NCBI GenBank assembly: GCA_023159155.1
Contig: JAJNNX010000019.1
Span: 310,001 to 374,000 of the forward strand
Direction of reading: 5' to 3'
DNA length: 64,000 nt
Origin: Ustulina deusta
Lineage: Eukaryota; Ascomycota; Sordariomycetes; Xylariales; Xylariaceae
Below the pieces are notes generated by a model. The model searched no databases and was not told the DNA's origin. It worked only from the letters and a program-made list of their open reading frames with translations. Of this stretch, positions 58,356 to 64,000 are shown piece after piece; position 1 is the stretch's first letter, and the number at the start of each line of letters is the position of its first letter. The translations under genes were made by a program, and so were the position numbers.

Positions 58356-59480
58356 TCAACTGACTGGATGGTCATACAATGAGTAGGTAGGCATGCCATC
58401 GTAGTCAGGTTCTTCATCAGCCGCTGGCGCCTGGTCGAAGCCTTGCGCGAACCGACCTTCGTCTTGCGACGCCACAGGGTAGCAGCCGGGAGTATTCATC
58501 GCCGTCGCATTCGGTGTGTAGAACACCGGGGGGGATGGGACCTGGCCGGGGTTGTGTGGAGTAGGAGGTAGCTGTGATGGGGTCGCCAGTGGGCTGATCA
58601 AGCTAGGTCCGCCGGCGGCATACTCGGACGACACCGCAGCCGACGACGACGGCAGGCCATCATGTTGGCTACTCATGCCCTGCGTTGGGCTGAAGTGTGC
58701 TAAGATCTGATCGTATCGTTCGCCGGTCCCGATGACGAACCGCTTGGCCTCGTTCTCGATCCACTTGTCGATGTTCGAGTCATTGCAGTTCGCGTGGGCC
58801 ATGAGTTGCGCCCTGATGCGACTCGCTTCATCCACCAGGCCGTCTAGCTCCATATGAAGGTGAGCGTTCTGGTTTTCTAGACCCGACTTCGTCTCTTCCA
58901 AGTCGCTGACCCATTCCTTCTTCTTCTTGCGACACTTCATTGCGGCGACTCGGTTCCTCTGAAGAAAATGCCTCCGCTTGCCTTCCTTTTCCTTGGGATC
59001 TACGCTTTCCTTTGTTCTATGTTTGCCTGACTTCTTTCGCGCCGAACTCATGAGGGGTAAGGGATCATCGTCGAAGTCTTCTATATCACCATCACTATCA
59101 GCAGCTTGCCTGAGGGTCGACGCGTTCTTCGGCGTGACGAGCTGTTGGGATTCGTTGGTATCGGGCGTTGACGATGATCCGCTTGATAGAGCCGGAGATT
59201 CGAATTTCGTGTGTATTGGATAAAGAGCAGGTGACCGCGTGTGCTCATCGTAAGAAGGGACGACATTTCGCGGGAGGAATCCAAATGAAGGATTGGGAGA
59301 TGAGAGATGACCTGAATGAGGAGGTTGTGTATGGAGCGGGAAAGCGTCAGCATATGGTGCTGGCTGCAAGCTTTGGTGAAATCCGGGATGGCTCGTGGCT
59401 GTTGGGACGCCAAACATGCCAAAACCGAGGTCCTCCTCATTCTGGAAGTTAAACCGGGTGAACGTTGGCGTGGCGTTCAT
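58356..59480 (-). CDS. ATF/CREB-type bZIP transcription factor
   Basis: A single exon of 374 residues. The frame is open to 59678, but the Met at 59480 (MNATPTFTRFNFQNEEDLGF) starts the conserved-looking region. The basic region is KRRHFLQRNRVAAMKCRKKK (NxxAAxxCR, the bZIP DNA-contact signature), and a leucine zipper with Leu/Ala heptads follows. The segment after it, AHANCNDSNIDKWIENEAKR, is what fungal ATF/CREB factors have there. The N-terminal half has GFGMFGV and acidic stretches, and the C-terminal half is Pro/Ser-rich and ends YDGMPTYSLYDHPVS. In filamentous ascomycetes such factors act in stress responses and conidial development; the particular orthologue (AtfA- or AtfB-like) is not settled here. 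Confidence 0.88.
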   Translation of the reverse strand: MNATPTFTRFNFQNEEDLGFGMFGVPTATSHPGFHQSLQPAPYADAFPLHTQPPHSGHLSSPNPSFGFLPRNVVPSYDEHTRSPALYPIHTKFESPALSSGSSSTPDTNESQQLVTPKNASTLRQAADSDGDIEDFDDDPLPLMSSARKKSGKHRTKESVDPKEKEGKRRHFLQRNRVAAMKCRKKKKEWVSDLEETKSGLENQNAHLHMELDGLVDEASRIRAQLMAHANCNDSNIDKWIENEAKRFVIGTGERYDQILAHFSPTQGMSSQHDGLPSSSAAVSSEYAAGGPSLISPLATPSQLPPTPHNPGQVPSPPVFYTPNATAMNTPGCYPVASQDEGRFAQGFDQAPAADEEPDYDGMPTYSLYDHPVS

Positions 59481-62400
59481 GTTGTGGTCGGTGCCCGTTT
59501 GGATTGGAATGACACAGCAAAGGGAGGACTGTGGGAATCTGAGCAGCTCAACTCGTTTGGGCGTCAAAGAGAAAGGGACTTGATTTATAATACTATAACG
59601 AACGATCGGGGCTCGAGAGGATGAAACGGCGCCTCCGTGGTGGCCAAGCGACCGAGTCCTATTGGGTGACTGTCGCACAAATCGATCAATGTGGCAGAGT
59701 ATCGGGCATCGGCAGGAGGCTCAGTTTGTAGTTCACAATCAGTAGTGAGACTGCAGGCACCTACCGGTTATGGATAAGCAAGGAGGATTGGGTTGTCGCT
59801 CGCTCTACCGGGAAGAGCACGGAGACGCTGAGAGAGAAGGGTGATCTGTATCTAGGGAGGCTTTCGAGATTAAGGCGGTAGCAAACGAAAGTCGTTGGTA
59901 ACGTACATACCTAGCGAGCTGATTTGAGCTTCACATGGCTTAACTGCGTGCAGGGCACATATACATGGATGAACCGGGTACGGCACCAATGAAGACTAAC
60001 ACTAGACACGTCAAACTCGGAACGAAACTCTCTTGCTTGACCCCTCAATTCATGCCCCTCCTTCGTGCTTAAGTATTGTTATTGTAGCGGGAAAAAGAGA
60101 CACCTATCAGGTGAGAGATATCTGTCTCTCCCGATGAGATGACATATGTGCGTTGAAAGCATAGGATGTGGAATTTGCTGCGTCCAATAGGATTCTAGCA
60201 AGAAGGAATGTAGGGGAAGAGTTGATTAGAGATATATGAATGGTTCATAATCAGGGGGGCGACATGGCAAGTACGCAGGAGGCTTGCTCCCGAGGCATTC
60301 GGATAGTTCTGGCCAGCTTGTGTAGGATATACTGTGCGAAACTGCTAACTATAGAGAAGGGAGGATTACCATGTGGCGGGGGATTAGAAATCAGCAACTG
60401 GAGACGAGTCTTGCCCCCAATGCTTGAGCTCTGTTGCTAGGAACGATACAAATAGGTACGTGCTCAAGTCGCCGGGATCGCCATTCTCTATGTTGATGCG
60501 ATGGACTTTGAGGATGCTCCTTGCTTAGCCTCGAGAATTCGCGCCTGAACTAGAGAGACGGCGCCGTCGAGCTAGAGTACTGGGTTCATTGCCAGGGGGG
60601 ATCGGAATCCGACCAGCTTGAGAGAAATCAGATGTAGACTGTAAGGCAGAAGCAAAGTTTGTTGTCAAAGTGACGGCCATTAATTCGCTAATGCTCTACC
60701 CCTGACCCGTCAGAGTACATCAAATGCACATCAAAGTTTTATTTTGGGTGGATAGGGGTTAAAAAACAGAGACCGGGAGAAAGACAGACACTAGAGGCTG
60801 GTCTGAACTCTACCTTATGAAAAGAACGGCAGGATCAATACCATTGGATAAATGAAATGCCCTAGGGATGCAAACAGACTTAATGTGTCGGCGCTACAAA
60901 GAGAGAGGAGAGAATCGGCCCACCAGACTTTCTAAAATCGACTGCAACGGCAGATGTATACGGGTCTAGATGTTCTAAGTTAGTAAACGGAACCCGTCTG
61001 ATTGGGCGGTGATGCTATTTGGGTTTTATTGGCAAACGACGGCGGAAGTCTAATCAGCATGTGAACTCAGGCGCTGTCAAGATATGCATGTCTTGGATGC
61101 ATATGGCTCGTGATCTACATGCGGGTGTTAGCCGAGTCTTCCGCCTCAAGGTTTCGGAATAGGACTAGAAAGATGCTTTCTGCTACTGTCCCAACGTACA
61201 ATAAAGTGCCCATAGTCGAGTTATCGACTTTTACACTATTACGGCTGTAGCCCTATGTAGATTGCATGGCGTTTGGATATATGCGGCTTGCTTAGACCGC
61301 CACCTACACCATCCTTGAAAACAGAAAGTCGCTGGAATATGTGGCCTGATGGAAGCCACGCAATAGTTAATTACTACACGTGCGGTTTGTGCATGCAAAT
61401 GCTCTGATCTTTTCTACGGCAAGACCACATGGTTGTCGTCGGGCCGTGGGAAGTTTGTTCAATGTAGGGGAAGGGATTTTTGCGTGTAACGTTGTAAGCC
61501 GGTGGTCGTAGTCCTAAAACGAGCAACAAAGTCAATGGTCGCAATGCCTTGCTTCCCGAGAAGACTATCCACAGGGCAGAACGGGAAAACGATAGCCAAG
61601 AGGCTTCTTCGACTGGCGAAGACATCAATCCCACGTCGTTGACCCCTGTTACTGCAAGACCGACCAGTGTATGCTCAGCTATGTCGGCACGGTTGAGTTC
61701 TCAGCCTCTCACTACTATCAATATGATAGTCTTGCTACTCGCCCATTCCGCGCCGAAAAGTGAGGTTCTATGCTGTAGCCTATACTGCATAGACTGATAC
61801 AGGCGGTGCGACCAAGTGAGCCCAGAGATGCCGACAGTGGCATGAGGCAGGCTTCGCCGCACGTTTGCATCGGTGTTGTTAGGTCTATACACGTCTCAAA
61901 TCCCGTGTCACAGGGAAGACTCTTGGAGATGCGTGGCAAGTCCACCCAACAAGCGTTTCCCATCGTTTCACCACATGTAAAAGTAGTGCTTGTTGCATAT
62001 CAGTCACACAAGTGCACGTGGATCTCGAGCCATTCGACCAAGCGTGTTGGCCATGCCTAGCAATGGTAGCAATGGTCCTTGCTTCTCAGTTCAGCCTTAT
62101 GTGTGCGACCTTCTCACCTTCAATACGAAGGAGCTGGGTGAGATGCCGCGAGATGCCGTGAGCAGTTCCAGCCATTGGTTGGATGGCGAGGCAAAGCTCA
62201 TACCGAGAAGCGGATGCCTGCCGAGCGGTATACATGGCTAAAGGACTTTCGTTTTAAATAGACACGGGATGCTCGGTTTGTAACTGTGATATTTATGTCA
62301 CAGTGTACCCAGTTAATGTAGTGTCATCTTTGGAGGCGGAAGAGTGATTAGTATGACGGCTAGTGCTTAGTCGAGAGAAGAGAGTACGACTCGAGATCTG

Positions 62401-63309
62401 ATGATTTGCATCCCTATTATATGCGTTTGTTGTAGCATTGGTTGGGCTTAGTAGCGCGATTAGAGAAGAGATCGACGTAATTGACATGGAACCCGCTGTG
62501 AGGGGTAATATACACACCCCCTCCGTGCCTGCCGACACTTGTGTAACGCATCCCGTCACGATTAGTTGACACCTGACAATCCGTATTGACAGACCGCAGC
62601 AGGTGCTGTGTGGAGTGCATCTGAATGGACAGTTGGGAGCAGCTATTGCCCAGTTCAGCTCCAGCCGTAGCCCATCAACCTAACAAAGGTACCTACTCAT
62701 GACATACATATGCCAGTAGTAGTTAGGTACATATATGTATCAAGGTAGCATCTGAGGTTTGTACCTACCTGTGGTTACTGGTGAGCTATCTGCCTACCTA
62801 GTGAGTTGGGTTCGATTCCTGACAGCGCTATTGGTATTCGCTACAGAGCTCAGCTCATTTGTGGTAGATACCTACATACATAGGTATATCTGTATGTCAT
62901 CTGTATGTACACTAGATAGAGTGGAGCAAACGCGGTGAAGAGCGCGTTCCGATGCACTACCTACCCTACCTGCCTTATATCTATCGTATCGTCTTCCATT
63001 CCCATGCGCCTCGGAATTGCACTTTGTTATCGATTGGTCTTGACCAGTTCGATTAGCAAAACCCCTCCCTCTCCCTCTCCCCTTCTTCCCTCCCGGCGCC
63101 CGCTCTGAGTCCTAGGTAAAAGTTGCATACAATAATAACTCAACCTAACTTTGTTGTTGTTTCGCCTGTCTCGTCGTCTGTCCCGTCTCCCGTCCTCCGT
63201 CTTTTTCGCACCCAATCCCACCGCATCTTCAACACCTGAGCTGATATCCGACGGCCGATATCCGATACCCAACCTCACGCCCATCTCGTCACATACCATC
63301 TATATCACG
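59481..63309. other. Long divergent intergenic region, bZIP / RPA3
   Basis: 3.8 kb without a recognisable gene. The part next to the bZIP gene is likely its promoter and long leader, where any upstream open frames would be. TAGGTA/ACCTAC words recur at 62690-62960, a GGTTCGATTCC word at 62809 resembles a tRNA T-loop but has no matching arms, and a CT-rich leader (63060-63250) precedes RPA3. Frames such as 61374-61634 minus and 61990-62241 plus have no domain content. Confidence 0.5.
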
Positions 63310-63841
63310 ATGGACTCCGTATCGACACCCCGCATTTCCGCCAACATGCTCGACTCCTACGTCGGCCAGAACGTCATCATCGTCGGAAAGGTCATGCAGC
63401 TCCGAGGCGAGTCTGCTCTCCTCGACGCCAATGGCCAAGTCAATGCCATCCTCAACCTTGTATGAGCTCTGAACGCACACCCCCCCCCTCCAATGCTCAT
63501 CCGTCGCCCTGCCACTAACACGATCTTGTCTCCCAAGGAGTCTCATCTTATGGCTGGCAACGGCGCCCAGATCATCGGCAGAGTGAACCCGGACTTGTCG
63601 GTCAAGGTCTACAATGCGTTGGACTTGGGCAGCAATGTTGGTATGTTGTAACCCATGCATCTACCCGTTGTGCATTACATGGCATACACCCAACCGGCTC
63701 TCGTCGAGTTCTCTTGTGGGAGTAACGTCCTCGTATTAAGCAGTCGCTCTGTCAGATTTCCAAGTCGCCCAAAGCGTTGTCGAAATCACCCAGCAATACA
63801 AGGATCTGTTTGTATATGACAATGCCGGCGGCATGAACTGA
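63310..63841 (+). CDS. RPA3: Replication protein A small subunit RPA3
   Basis: Three exons (63310-63459, 63538-63640, 63756-63841) give 112 residues, the usual size for the 14 kDa subunit. The N terminus is MDSVSTPRISANMLDSYVGQ, then NVIIVGKVMQLRGESALLDANG as the first half of the OB fold. Exon 2 continues ESHLMAGNGAQIIGRVNPDL...VYNALDLGSNV. Exon 3 gives the C-terminal trimerisation helix (DFQVAQSVVEITQQYKDLFV) ending GGMN. With RPA1 and RPA2 it forms the single-stranded-DNA-binding trimer of replication, repair and recombination. Both introns have GTATG-type donors and restore the frame. Confidence 0.93.
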
Positions 63842-64000
63842 CGGTTCGCGCGCGGACGTGTATCTCTGGGGTGGTCTGCCGGTTCGCTGCTCCAACCATC
63901 ATCGTCGATTGAGCCTGAGTCACAACAACGCCTGAGTTCCCCTTCAATCTTACAACCCCATCCCCGCCATTCTCCCCAGACTCCGCCTCGACCGACTTCG

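Noticed and set aside
62795..62830. GGTTCGATTCC word resembling a tRNA T-loop
   Set aside because: The T stem does not pair well and no matching acceptor, D or anticodon arms could be found in the 75 nt upstream.
1..64000. CRISPR arrays, IS elements or intact transposons
   Set aside because: No spaced direct repeats, transposase or reverse-transcriptase motifs were seen; the only repeats are microsatellites, short palindromes and homopolymers.

Overview
This window is nuclear DNA of a filamentous ascomycete (Pezizomycotina, most likely a sordariomycete; the genus cannot be named from sequence alone). The evidence is short 50-200 nt GT-AG introns with CTAAC/CTGAC-type branch points, monocistronic genes on both strands, 0.4-4.6 kb intergenic spacers, and families typical of the group: DUF1996, DUF4048, an RFTS-domain protein, a divergent fungal kinase and a Swa2-type auxilin. 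Gene models were joined by hand by matching splice signals to reading frame and family expectation, so exon edges may be off by a base or a few codons.

Layout. 0.1-8.5 kb: Sec2-type Rab GEF (-), exosome CSL4 (-) head-to-head with sterol isomerase ERG2 (+), then a five-exon ligase-IV-like ATP-dependent DNA ligase (-). 10-20.6 kb: DUF4048 protein (+), FAD-dependent (DAO family) oxidoreductase (+), TruB/PUS4 tRNA pseudouridine synthase (-), and an RFTS-domain protein resembling heterochromatin factor Raf2/DIM-7 (+). 22.8-33 kb: ten-exon divergent protein kinase (+), MFS sugar transporter (-), and auxilin/Swa2 with UBA, TPR and J domains (-). 33.0-37.6 kb is gene-poor, rich in TACCTAGGTA-type palindromes, and AT-rich near 36 kb. 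37.6-50.3 kb: secreted DUF1996 protein (+), a large single-pass membrane protein of unknown role (+), pICln/Voldacs protein (-), a small conserved-looking coiled-coil protein (+), and a membrane-anchored UDP-glycosyltransferase (+). 52.7-59.5 kb: mitoribosomal mL38/MRPL35 (-) and uL4m/MRPL4 (+) diverging from a 0.4 kb promoter, then an ATF/CREB-type bZIP factor (-). 59.5-63.3 kb has no recognisable gene. 63.3-63.8 kb: the small RPA subunit RPA3 (+).

Most genes are housekeeping: RNA decay, tRNA modification, mitochondrial translation, clathrin uncoating, exocytosis, DNA replication/repair and ergosterol synthesis. There is no sign of a biosynthetic cluster, rRNA, CRISPR array, intact transposon or convincing tRNA. 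The least understood loci are the RFTS protein, the kinase with an altered catalytic loop and a charged insertion, the DNA ligase paralogue and the 1137-residue membrane protein. I did not find a clear new multi-gene system.
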